From contig DASZOV010000043.1 of NCBI GenBank assembly GCA_035550595.1, positions 11,638-75,637 of the forward strand: a stretch of DNA of 64,000 nt, in the 5' to 3' direction. The notes under the pieces were generated by a model. It made no database searches and was not told where the DNA came from. It was given only the letters and a program-made list of their open reading frames with translations. The stretch comes from CALFMR01 sp035550595. GTDB taxonomy: Bacteria > Acidobacteriota > Vicinamibacteria > Vicinamibacterales > SCN-69-37. The translations under genes and the position numbers were made by a program. Shown here one piece after another: positions 8,703 to 16,577 of this stretch. Positions within the stretch are counted from its first letter, which is position 1; each line of letters begins with the position of its first letter.

Positions 8703-9503
8703 TCAGGTGAGGTGCGTCGCGATGAGCAGGCCGGGCAGCGTGAGGATCACGTCCACGATCAGCGGACCGACGGCGTCGTGCGTGAGCAGCATCGGACACG
8801 TGCCGACGGCCGCGAGGCACACGCCGTCGAGCACGAGCGTGGGACGCCGCTCGACGACGGCTGATCCCGCGGCGATTGCGGCCAGTCCGACGGCCAGCGA
8901 CGCCGCGGCAACGATGCCCCATCGCGCGGGCACGCTCGGGACGCGATTCCGTCGATCCCGTTCGACGTCTTTGAGATCGCAGAGCAAACATCCCGACGCG
9001 AGTAGCAGGAAGAGCGGCAACGAGACCGGCCGTTCGATCCAGTCCCATCCCATCCACGACCCGTCGTGGAACGGCAGCGCGATCACGGCCCACGTCCAGG
9101 CCATGGGCACCACGATCGTCTTGGCCAGTGCGACGCGCTTCAGCGGGACGTAGCCAACCGCCGCGAGGCCGAATATCGGCATGAGCACGGCGGTTTGCGG
9201 CGGCAGACGCCAGGCGAGCACGCCGCCGACGGCGGCGCCCGCCAGGCCCGTGGCGGAGAGCACGCGCCGCAGCCAGGCCGGATCGCGGCGCGACGGCGGA
9301 TCGAGCAGACGATCGACGCTGTAGGCCGCGGCGATGCCCGAGAGCAGCACCAGCAAGCCAATCGGATCGATCCCGCGGCCCGTCGCGCGCCGCACGACGA
9401 AGACGAGCGAAAGGCCCATGGCCACGGGCCACCAATAGTGCAGCAGGCGGACGACCCAGAGCGACCGGTCCCTCCGGCCGCGTACGACGTTCAGATCATG
9501 CAT
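8703..9503 (-). CDS. Divergent UbiA-like prenyltransferase-type membrane protein
   Basis: A roughly 266-residue polytopic membrane protein. It resembles the UbiA superfamily: an acidic motif after the second hydrophobic segment (YSVDRLLD) and a second one in CDLKDVERDRRNRVPSVP, matching the DxxxD-type diphosphate/Mg2+ motif and the following basic loop. UbiA enzymes transfer isoprenoid chains to aromatic acceptors. The first motif lacks the usual 'NDxxDxxxD' spacing, so activity is doubtful; a UbiA-fold protein of other function is possible. Start at 9503 by hydrophobicity; the ribosome binding site is weak. It is divergent from the secreted protein genes. Confidence 0.6.
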   Translation of the reverse strand: MHDLNVVRGRRDRSLWVVRLLHYWWPVAMGLSLVFVVRRATGRGIDPIGLLVLLSGIAAAYSVDRLLDPPSRRDPAWLRRVLSATGLAGAAVGGVLAWRLPPQTAVLMPIFGLAAVGYVPLKRVALAKTIVVPMAWTWAVIALPFHDGSWMGWDWIERPVSLPLFLLLASGCLLCDLKDVERDRRNRVPSVPARWGIVAAASLAVGLAAIAAGSAVVERRPTLVLDGVCLAAVGTCPMLLTHDAVGPLIVDVILTLPGLLIATHLT

Positions 9504-9709
9504 GGCCCGGCCGATTCGAAAACACCCAGCGGAGCGAGGAAGGACCGCGGGCGATGCGCTCGATTCAGCGCCCGCGCACCCTGCCGGCGGCGGGGCCGAC
9601 GGCAGACGGCTCTTCACAGCATATCCGCGACCAGACAGCCGATCGATCCCGCGCCGGACCGCCCTTCGGATCCGAGCCATGACAGCCGCATCCGGAGTAG
9701 ACTCTCGCG

Positions 9710-10354
9710 ATGCGACAGGTCCTGCTGGCGTGCCTTCTGGCGGCCTCTCTCTCCGCGCAGTCGAATACGATTGGCGTCTTCACGCACTCGGACGACGTCG
9801 GCGCGCCGCCGCTCAAAGGGTCGGCGACGTTCGACGCGGCGACCAGTGAGTACACCGTCACCGGTTCGGGCACGGACATCTGGGATCGCGCCGACGAGTT
9901 CCACTATCTCTGGCGCGAGATGTCCGGCAACTTCATCGTCACGGCGACGACGCGGTTCGTGACCGGGGGCAACGCGCATCGCAAGGCCAGCATCATGCTG
10001 CGCCAGAGCCTCGACACCGACGCGCCGTTCCTGCACCTGGCGATTCACGGTGACGGCATGCCGTCGGTCCAGTTCCGATCGGCCAAAGGCGATACGGTCA
10101 ACACGCTCGACTTCCCCATCGAGGGACCAGGCGTGTGGACGCTGAAGCTGCAGCGGCAGGGCTCGGCCGTCACCGTGTGGACGGCCAAGGACGGCGCCGC
10201 GCTCGTCGAACGCGGCAGCACGCAGACGACGCTCGGCAATCCCGTCATGCTCGGTCTCGCCGTCGCGTCGCACACGCGCGACGCGGTCAACACCGTCGTG
10301 TTCTCCCACGTGTCGGTCGAGCCGATCCCGGCGCCGGCCGCGGCGCGCCCGTAG
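9710..10354 (+). CDS. Secreted DUF1349/concanavalin-like protein, copy 1
   Basis: A 214-residue protein with a signal peptide (cleavage near LSAQS) and a single beta-sandwich domain resembling DUF1349/LamG-like folds (patterns IWDRADEFHYLWREMSGNF and HRKASIMLRQSL). Such domains occur next to TolB propellers in Acidobacteriota and are thought to bind carbohydrate or protein. The downstream gene encodes a close paralogue with the same layout, indicating tandem duplication. No catalytic residues are recognisable. Confidence 0.75.
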   Translation: MRQVLLACLLAASLSAQSNTIGVFTHSDDVGAPPLKGSATFDAATSEYTVTGSGTDIWDRADEFHYLWREMSGNFIVTATTRFVTGGNAHRKASIMLRQSLDTDAPFLHLAIHGDGMPSVQFRSAKGDTVNTLDFPIEGPGVWTLKLQRQGSAVTVWTAKDGAALVERGSTQTTLGNPVMLGLAVASHTRDAVNTVVFSHVSVEPIPAPAAARP

Positions 10355-10381
10355 CGCGTTTGTCCCCGAGCAGGCCTCGTC

Positions 10382-11047
10382 ATGTTCCGACTCACACCGA
10401 TCGTTCAGCGCATCGCTCTGGCCGGATTGCTCTCGGTCCCGGTCTTCGCGCAAGGCAGTAGCGGCCAACTCGGCCTGTTCACGCAGGCCGCGGACATCGG
10501 CCATCCGGCGATTGCCGGATCGACGACCTTCGACGCTGCGCGCGGCGAGTACCGGATGACGGGCGCCGGTGCGAACATCTGGGCCAAGGACGACCAGTTC
10601 CAGTTCGCGTGGCGCGAGGTCACCGGCGACTTCACGATGACGGCGACGCTGCACTTCCTCGGCGAAGGCAACGAGCACCGGAAGGCCGGCATCATGGTGC
10701 GGCAGTCGCTCGATCACGATGCGGCCTACGGCGACGTCGTCCTGCACGGCGTGGGAATGCCGTCGCTGCAGTGGCGGGCGCGCCAGGGCGAGAACACGAA
10801 CACGTTCGATCTGCCGGTCGAGCAACCGGGCACGTTCACGCTGAAGATGGTGCGCACGGGCGTGAAGACGTATCTCTACGTCGGCCGCGAAGGCGCGCCG
10901 GTCAAGGAGATCGTGCACACGGAAGTCTCGCTGCAGGGCCCCGTGCTCGTCGGCCTGTTCGTCTGCGCACACGACCCGACGAAGTCCGAGACGGTGCTCT
11001 TCTCGAACGTGACGTTCCAGCCAGGCACGCCCGCCGCGGCCGAGTAA
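10382..11047 (+). CDS. Secreted DUF1349/concanavalin-like protein, copy 2
   Basis: A 221-residue paralogue of the preceding gene, 27 bp downstream. The same blocks are seen in order (IWAKDDQFQFAWREVTGDF, HRKAGIMVRQSLDHD, GMPSLQWR, TFTLKMVR, ETVLFSNVTF), with a separate signal peptide ending VFAQG. The conserved HRKA-IM-RQSLD core suggests the same ligand-binding face, while the diverged strands suggest different specificity. Function unknown. Confidence 0.75.
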   Translation: MFRLTPIVQRIALAGLLSVPVFAQGSSGQLGLFTQAADIGHPAIAGSTTFDAARGEYRMTGAGANIWAKDDQFQFAWREVTGDFTMTATLHFLGEGNEHRKAGIMVRQSLDHDAAYGDVVLHGVGMPSLQWRARQGENTNTFDLPVEQPGTFTLKMVRTGVKTYLYVGREGAPVKEIVHTEVSLQGPVLVGLFVCAHDPTKSETVLFSNVTFQPGTPAAAE

Positions 11048-11128
11048 GCACCGGCGTGCGAACGCGGCGGTCCTGACGATCCGGCTGCATCCGGATCGCC
11101 GCGCGTCGCGAGCCGGTTCAGCGGCAAC

Positions 11129-12451
11129 ATGACGTGGAGGACACGACGAAGGATGGACGCGCGACGGTGGCAATACCCGGTGCTCGCCGCGATCGTGATG
11201 ACGTTGACCGCTCTCGTCAGCGCGCAGTCGACGACACCGGACCAGGCACTGACGTTGACCGACGTCGCGGTCGCCGGCCTTCATCGCTACGCACCGGCGG
11301 ACGTCGCGCGTCTCAGCGGCCTCCACACGGGAAGCGTCGTCACGGTTTCCGGCGTGCAGGCCGCGGCGGTCCAACTGGCTCACACCGGCCTGTTCAAGGC
11401 CGTGCGATATCGGTTCGCGACGACTGCCACGACCGCCAGCGTGACGTTCACCGTCGAAGAAGCGCCGGTATCGACTCCGGTCGTCTTCGACAACTTCCTC
11501 ACGCTGTCCGATAGCGACCTTCGGTCCGCGATCGCGGAAGACGTCCCGGGCTTCGACGGCATCGCGCCCGACACCGGTGAGTTTCCGGACTACCTGCGCG
11601 GCGTCCTCCAGAAGATCCTGACCGCCCGTCACCTCTCCGGTCGCGTCGAGTTCACGTCGCAGGTGAACCTGGCGACGCAACGGAAGGTCGATCTCTTCGC
11701 CATTCGCGACTCCGGCGTGGACCTTCGCGTCTGTCGCGTGGATCTGCCAGGCGCCGACACCGTGCACGCGTCTGACGTGCTCGCATCGGGCGATCCCGTC
11801 GTCGGCCAACCCTACTCGCGCTTTTTCACCACGAGCCTCGCCGAGGGCACGTGGCTGCAGTTCTATCGCGATCACGGACATTGGAAGGCAACGCTGGGCG
11901 AGCCGTCGGCCGCTCCCGTGAGCGGCACGGACTGCGGCGTCGCGGTCACGGTGCCGGTCCACGAGGGACCGGTCTTCACGTGGGATCACGCCGAATGGCC
12001 CGGCGCCTCCATGCTGTCGCCCGCCGCGCTCGACAAGTTGCTGGACATGAAGACGGGAGACGTCGCGGTCGCGTCGAAGATCACGAGGGGATTCGATCGC
12101 GTGCAGCACGAGTACGTGACCCACGGCTACCTGTTCGCCCACCTGAATCCCGTTCCGCAACTCAACGACGCGACCCTCGGCATGACCATCCGCGTCGCCG
12201 TGAGCGAAGGCGCGCAGTACCACATGGGCACGCTGGCCATCACCGGTATCGATTCAGGCGTGGCGGCCACGTTGCAGAAAAAGTGGAAGCTTCAGCCAGG
12301 CGCCATCTACGACGCCACGTATCTCTCCCGCTTCATGGGCGACGAGGTGGAACACCGCCGTGGACTCGGCGTCGTCCCCGAGTCCTTCGGTCCCCACGTC
12401 GTGCCCGACGAGACGACGCACGTCGTCAATGTGACGTTTTCGCCGGAGTGA
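11129..12451 (+). CDS. POTRA-domain envelope protein lacking a barrel
   Basis: A 440-residue exported protein (hydrophobic segment ending LVSAQS) with a series of POTRA-like repeats: 'LTDVAVAGLHRYAPADVARL', 'GLFKAVRYRF..TFTVEE' and, near the end, 'YHMGTLAITGIDS' with a closing beta strand VVNVTFSPE. This is the periplasmic half of BamA/Omp85-type assembly factors, but the chain stops without the 16-strand outer-membrane barrel. It may act as a periplasmic adaptor to a separate Omp85 protein. The start may instead be the ATG at 11153, 12 nt after GGAGG. It converges with the ADOP permease gene. Confidence 0.72.
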   Translation: MTWRTRRRMDARRWQYPVLAAIVMTLTALVSAQSTTPDQALTLTDVAVAGLHRYAPADVARLSGLHTGSVVTVSGVQAAAVQLAHTGLFKAVRYRFATTATTASVTFTVEEAPVSTPVVFDNFLTLSDSDLRSAIAEDVPGFDGIAPDTGEFPDYLRGVLQKILTARHLSGRVEFTSQVNLATQRKVDLFAIRDSGVDLRVCRVDLPGADTVHASDVLASGDPVVGQPYSRFFTTSLAEGTWLQFYRDHGHWKATLGEPSAAPVSGTDCGVAVTVPVHEGPVFTWDHAEWPGASMLSPAALDKLLDMKTGDVAVASKITRGFDRVQHEYVTHGYLFAHLNPVPQLNDATLGMTIRVAVSEGAQYHMGTLAITGIDSGVAATLQKKWKLQPGAIYDATYLSRFMGDEVEHRRGLGVVPESFGPHVVPDETTHVVNVTFSPE

Positions 12452-12493
12452 GCCTGGGTCACGATCCAGACCACTTCGAGCCGGTCGGCGATT

Positions 12494-15073
12494 CTACTCC
12501 CCGCGCAGCACGACCGCGGGATTCGCGCGGAGCGCACGCCGGATCGGGATCGCGCACGCGGCGAGCGACGCGACGGCCAGCGCCGCGACGGCCACTCCGA
12601 ACGTCACGGGATCCGACGTGCCAGTGCCAGTGAGCAGCGGACGCATGGCTCGAACCGCAGGTACGGCGAGCAGGACGCCAGCCGCGATGCCGACCGTCAC
12701 GAGTCGTACGCCTTCGCCGAGCAGCAGGCGCACCACGTGCCGCCGGCTGGCGCCAAGCGCGAGTCGCAGCGCGACCTCACGCAGTCGCTGGCCCGTCGCG
12801 TACGAGACCAGACCGTACATCCCGATGACGGCGAGCAGCGTGGCGGCGAGCGCGAACCCGGCGAGCAGTCCCATCAAGAGACGCTGAGGCGTCAGCGGAC
12901 CATCGACGCGCTGGCGCATCGTCATCACGTCGAAGAGCGGCGCGGCCGGATCGAGCGCGTGCAGTTCGGCTCGCGCGAGCGGCACGACGCGCGATGCATC
13001 CGCGCGCGTGCGAATCACGATCGTGACCGGGCCCCACACGCCGCGCGCAAGCGACTGGTAGTAGGTCGGGACCGGCGACACGGCGGGACTGTGCGTGCGG
13101 ACGTCGCGCACGAGGCCCACGACCGTGGCAGGCTCGCCGCCTCCGCCGCCAAGGTCGAGCCGCCGGCCAATCGGATTGTCGTGGCCCCAGATCTGCCGAG
13201 CGAGCGTCTCGTTGACGATGATGACTTTCGCCGAACGACCGTCGTCATGCGCCGTGAAATCGCGTCCGGCGAGAATGGGCGTTCCCATGGTCTGGAAATA
13301 ACCCGGGCTTGCGACCCGCCAGTCCGCCTGCACGGCCGTCGTCGGCGCGATGATGGCCGGGCCGACGGGATAGACGTGAAGGCTCGTATTCCACGCGTCC
13401 ATCGGCGCCGCGCTCGTGGCCGCCGCCGACTCGACGTCGGGCAGGCGGCGCAGCCGCTCCAGGAACGCGCTCGTCGTCAGTTCCGGCGCGCGTTCCGGAA
13501 CGAAGGCCATCGACAGCACGTGGTCCGGCGAGAAGCCGAGATCCCTCGACCGAAGTTCGGACAGCGCGTGCGCGGCAACGCCGGCCGTCGTCAGCAGAAC
13601 GATCGATAGCGCGAGCTGACTGGTGATGAGGACTCGCCGAGGAAGACGTGGCCCACCCGCCACGGCGGACGCATTCGTCTTGAGGCTGGCCTGCACGTTC
13701 AACTGCGAGGCTCGAAACGCTGGAACGAGCCCCGCCAGGATCGACGTCAGCAGCGTACCCGCGAGCGCCGCGACGAGCACGCCCCCATCGATTCGAATGT
13801 CGTTCGCCCGCGGCAGATCCGAGAGCGCGCCAGCTTTCAGGATCGGCAGCACCACGGCCGACGTCGCCAGGCCGAGGAATGCGCCGCCAAGCGCAAGGCA
13901 CCCCGTCTCGACCAGCAGTTGGCGCACGATTCGCCCGCGGCCGCCGCCGAGCGCAGCGCGCACGGCCATCTCGTGGGCGCGCCCGGACGCCCGTGCGAGC
14001 AGCAACCCGGACACGTTGGCGCAGGCGACGAGTAGCAGCACGACCGCCGCCACGAACAGCAGCGACAGCGTCCGCGGCGCCGACGATCCCACGACGACCT
14101 CGTGCAGCGGCAGGAGCCGAGGCGACCAGCCGATGACGTCTCCAGTGTTCCCAGCGACGACGAGCGCCGCGGCGAGACGCTCGGTCAGCGCGGCCATCTC
14201 CGCGCGCGCGGCCGCGATCGTGACGCCAGGCGCGAGCCGGCCGATGACGTCGAGATCCGAATAGTCGAACCGCACGTCCTTTTCCGACGGCACGAGCGGC
14301 AGCAGCACGTCGGCGTCGCCGACGAGCGTGCCGCCGGACGGAGCAACGCCGATGATGGTCGTCGGCCGGCCGTCGATCGTCAGCGCTCGACCGACGACGT
14401 CGGGCGCGGCCGCGAAGGCGTCGCGCCACACGCGGTTCGAGAGAATGGCGACCGGCGCGGCTCCGCGCGCATCGTCGGCGGCCGAAAATTCACGTCCGAT
14501 CTGAAGGCGCGCGCCGAGGAGCGGCAGAAGATTCCACGTCTCGAAACGCGCGTCGAGCCGGCGCGGCTCGCCGAGTCCCAACGCGACGACCGTGCCCGTC
14601 CGCGTCGCGGCCAGATCACGCCAGCTCGTGCTCCGGGCCTGCCACTCGCGATAGAGCGGCAGCGATACCGAGAAATCCGCGACGCCGCGCGCCGCGTTCA
14701 TCTGCGACACGCGGACGAGCTCCTGCGGCCGATCGAACGGCAGCGGCGCGAGCACGACGGCACGCAGCGCGCTGAACACGGTCGTCGTCGCCCCGATGCC
14801 GAGCGCGATGACGCACAGGACGCCAATGGTGAACGCCGGCGCGCGCCGCGCGAGCCGCCAGGCGTATCGCGCGTCCTGCCCCGCCTGCTGGAGCCAGAGC
14901 GGCAACCACACGGCGCGGGCGTCTTCGCGAACGATGGTGGGATTGCCGAACAGCCGCCGCGCCTCGCGACGCGCGTCCTCGGGCGACAGGCCGTCCGCTT
15001 CGCGATCGGCGGCCTCGAGCTCGAGATGCGCGCGGATCTCGCGGTCGAGGTCGTCGTCGCGGCGGCGACTCAT
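12494..15073 (-). CDS. ADOP-family MacB/FtsX ABC transporter permease
   Basis: An 859-residue permease of the acidobacterial duplicated-orphan type. After a short cytoplasmic N-terminal helix domain (DREIRAHLELEAADREADGL) there are two FtsX/MacB modules, each with a large extracytoplasmic MacB-PCD domain and membrane segments (around residues 70-480 and 480-859). The C-terminal GQRLREVALRLALGASRR signature is characteristic. No ATPase gene is adjacent, as is usual for ADOP proteins. Its ATG overlaps the padR stop (15070-15073), so the two are translationally coupled. Likely an efflux or lipoprotein-release type machine; substrate unknown. Confidence 0.92.
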   Translation of the reverse strand: MSRRRDDDLDREIRAHLELEAADREADGLSPEDARREARRLFGNPTIVREDARAVWLPLWLQQAGQDARYAWRLARRAPAFTIGVLCVIALGIGATTTVFSALRAVVLAPLPFDRPQELVRVSQMNAARGVADFSVSLPLYREWQARSTSWRDLAATRTGTVVALGLGEPRRLDARFETWNLLPLLGARLQIGREFSAADDARGAAPVAILSNRVWRDAFAAAPDVVGRALTIDGRPTTIIGVAPSGGTLVGDADVLLPLVPSEKDVRFDYSDLDVIGRLAPGVTIAAARAEMAALTERLAAALVVAGNTGDVIGWSPRLLPLHEVVVGSSAPRTLSLLFVAAVVLLLVACANVSGLLLARASGRAHEMAVRAALGGGRGRIVRQLLVETGCLALGGAFLGLATSAVVLPILKAGALSDLPRANDIRIDGGVLVAALAGTLLTSILAGLVPAFRASQLNVQASLKTNASAVAGGPRLPRRVLITSQLALSIVLLTTAGVAAHALSELRSRDLGFSPDHVLSMAFVPERAPELTTSAFLERLRRLPDVESAAATSAAPMDAWNTSLHVYPVGPAIIAPTTAVQADWRVASPGYFQTMGTPILAGRDFTAHDDGRSAKVIIVNETLARQIWGHDNPIGRRLDLGGGGGEPATVVGLVRDVRTHSPAVSPVPTYYQSLARGVWGPVTIVIRTRADASRVVPLARAELHALDPAAPLFDVMTMRQRVDGPLTPQRLLMGLLAGFALAATLLAVIGMYGLVSYATGQRLREVALRLALGASRRHVVRLLLGEGVRLVTVGIAAGVLLAVPAVRAMRPLLTGTGTSDPVTFGVAVAALAVASLAACAIPIRRALRANPAVVLRGE

Positions 15074-15420
15074 TTGCGCGGCACCCCGGCCGCCCGCGTG
15101 AGCAGGCGCGTCATGGCGCCCGCCAGCTCCTGCCACTTCGATTGTTCGACGGTGAGCTGCCGCCGGCCCTTGGGCGTCAGCCGGTACCGCTTCATCTCGC
15201 GTCCGCCGGGCGTCTCTTCCCATTTCGCGCTGATGCAGCCGGCCTTCTCGAGCCGCTGCAGCGCCGGATAGAGCGACCCGTGCTCGACCTGCAGCACGTC
15301 GTCGGACATCGCCTGGATGTCCTTGACGATGCCGTGGCCGTGACGGGGGCCGAAGACGAGCGTGCGGAGGATGAGGAGGTCCAGGGTGCCCTGGATGACG
15401 CCGGGCCGACGAGGTGGCAT
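15070..15420 (-). CDS. PadR-family transcriptional regulator
   Basis: A 116-residue winged-helix repressor (GTLDLLILRTLVFGP, then HGSLYPALQRLEKAGCI and the wing KRYRLTPKGRRQL). PadR genes are routinely coupled to ADOP permeases in Acidobacteriota and repress them until a ligand binds. The ATG at 15420 is chosen over one at 15456, since the latter would lie in the operator region and extend the protein beyond the usual length. The palindrome immediately upstream (15451-15482) is the likely autoregulatory operator. Confidence 0.92.
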   Translation of the reverse strand: MPPRRPGVIQGTLDLLILRTLVFGPRHGHGIVKDIQAMSDDVLQVEHGSLYPALQRLEKAGCISAKWEETPGGREMKRYRLTPKGRRQLTVEQSKWQELAGAMTRLLTRAAGVPRK

Positions 15421-15424
15421 GGTC

Positions 15425-15482
15425 GGCAATCTACCATCACGGCGATTGGAAGGCAATCTACCATAATTGGTAGATTACCTTC
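15425..15482. promoter_or_regulatory. Likely PadR operator: palindrome plus direct repeat
   Basis: A perfect 9-bp inverted repeat, AATCTACCA (15455-15463) and TGGTAGATT (15468-15476), separated by TAAT. Counting outer bases, the arms extend to AAGG/CCTT with one mismatch. The half-site is repeated as GGCAATCTACCAT at 15425-15437 and 15452-15464, 27 bp apart. The location directly upstream of padR and its A/T richness in a GC-rich genome support an autoregulatory operator with two sites. That PadR is the binder is inferred from position. Confidence 0.7.
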
Positions 15483-15521
15483 CATCACACGCCACGCCGA
15501 TGGCGCCGACGCACGCGCCGC

Positions 15522-16220
15522 TCAGCGGCGCGTCAGTTCCAGCGCGCGCGGGAACAGCACGTTGTTCTCGAGGTGCACGTGCACGTGCATGTTCGCCTCG
15601 AGCTCGGACAGTCCCTCGTACAGCGCCTGGAACGTCTGGCACGCCCAGGACGGCGCCACGTAGTCGTCGGTCATCTCGCGCAGTTCGGCGAGCTGCGCGC
15701 CCGTCTGTTCGTGCTCGTGCTCCATCATGAGAATCGGCGCCTCGAGCGGCATGACCGACGGACCGGAACCGTGCGCCAGCGCGCGGATCGTGGGAAAGAG
15801 CGCCGCCTCTTCCTTCCCCATGTGCGAGATCATGTCGGCCGAGAGCTCGTGGACGATCGCTTCGAGCCGCGGCAGGTGCGGCGCGTTCTCGCCGTGCACG
15901 CGCGCGACCTTGGACGCCATCTGGCGCAGGCGTGGCAGCTCTTCACGCAGCGTGTCGTGATAGGTCGTCACGATGTGATCGATGAGCGCCTCGAGCGGCA
16001 GCGTCGCCCAATCGCGCTCGTCGCGCGACGGCCCGGCGGCCGCCGTCCGGATCGCATCGGTCACTTCGGTGAACGAGACGCCCTGTTCTTCGCAGGCCGA
16101 CCCAATCGGCACTTTCCCACCGCAGCAGAAGTCGATGCCGTAGCGCTGGAAGACGCGGACGCTCGCCGGCACGGCTGCAGCGATGTCGGAGACCTGGGTG
16201 CTCTCGGTGATGGGGATCAT
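15522..16220 (-). CDS. RIC-family iron-sulfur cluster repair protein (YtfE/ScdA-like)
   Basis: A 232-residue di-iron protein. The N-terminal ScdA/DUF542 domain has the diagnostic FQRYGIDFCCGGK with Cys32-Cys33. A hemerythrin-like domain follows, with histidines and glutamates in ALIDHIVTTYHD, MISHMGKEEAALFP, MMEHEHEQTG and the C-terminal HVHVHLENNVLFP. These proteins supply iron to repair clusters damaged by nitric oxide or peroxide. The ATG at 16220 has GAGGAGGAC upstream. It is divergently oriented from the TonB receptor gene. Confidence 0.93.
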   Translation of the reverse strand: MIPITESTQVSDIAAAVPASVRVFQRYGIDFCCGGKVPIGSACEEQGVSFTEVTDAIRTAAAGPSRDERDWATLPLEALIDHIVTTYHDTLREELPRLRQMASKVARVHGENAPHLPRLEAIVHELSADMISHMGKEEAALFPTIRALAHGSGPSVMPLEAPILMMEHEHEQTGAQLAELREMTDDYVAPSWACQTFQALYEGLSELEANMHVHVHLENNVLFPRALELTRR

Positions 16221-16577
16221 GGCAATCGTCCTCCTCGCCGGACGTCCCGCGCTGCTGGAATGACCGCCACGCTCTCGACCGCGTCGTCGGCACCGCACGA
16301 ACGTCCGTTGCCCAGACGATGACGCCGCGCGGCTGCCGGGTCGTTGCGCTTGGACAAGGGACGAACACGTTCGGGCCCACCGCGAGACCTTTCGGCCGTA
16401 TTCAGACTTCTTCCTGCGAATCTTCCCTGCGAATTCACGGAAATCGGCGACACCCGTAAAGATTTCCCGGCCGGCGTCTCCCTACACTGCCTCCATCCAT
16501 GCGCGGTGCGTCTTGACAGGGCCTCGTCTCGCCCTCGCAGGCCGACCCGCGACGATTCACATGCGGAGAGGACGGCA
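16221..16577. other. Intergenic region between divergent RIC and TonB-receptor genes
   Basis: A 357-bp non-coding stretch that must contain promoters for both divergent genes. I see a short direct repeat, CCTGCGAAT at 16413-16421 and 16426-16434 (13 bp apart), and a TTGACA hexamer at 16513-16518 without a convincing -10 element at standard spacing. No structured RNA or ORF with a ribosome binding site is evident. Confidence 0.5.

Noticed and set aside
9614..12223. 869-codon minus-strand open frame
   Set aside because: Antisense to three recognisable genes on the plus strand; composition typical of a GC-rich shadow frame.
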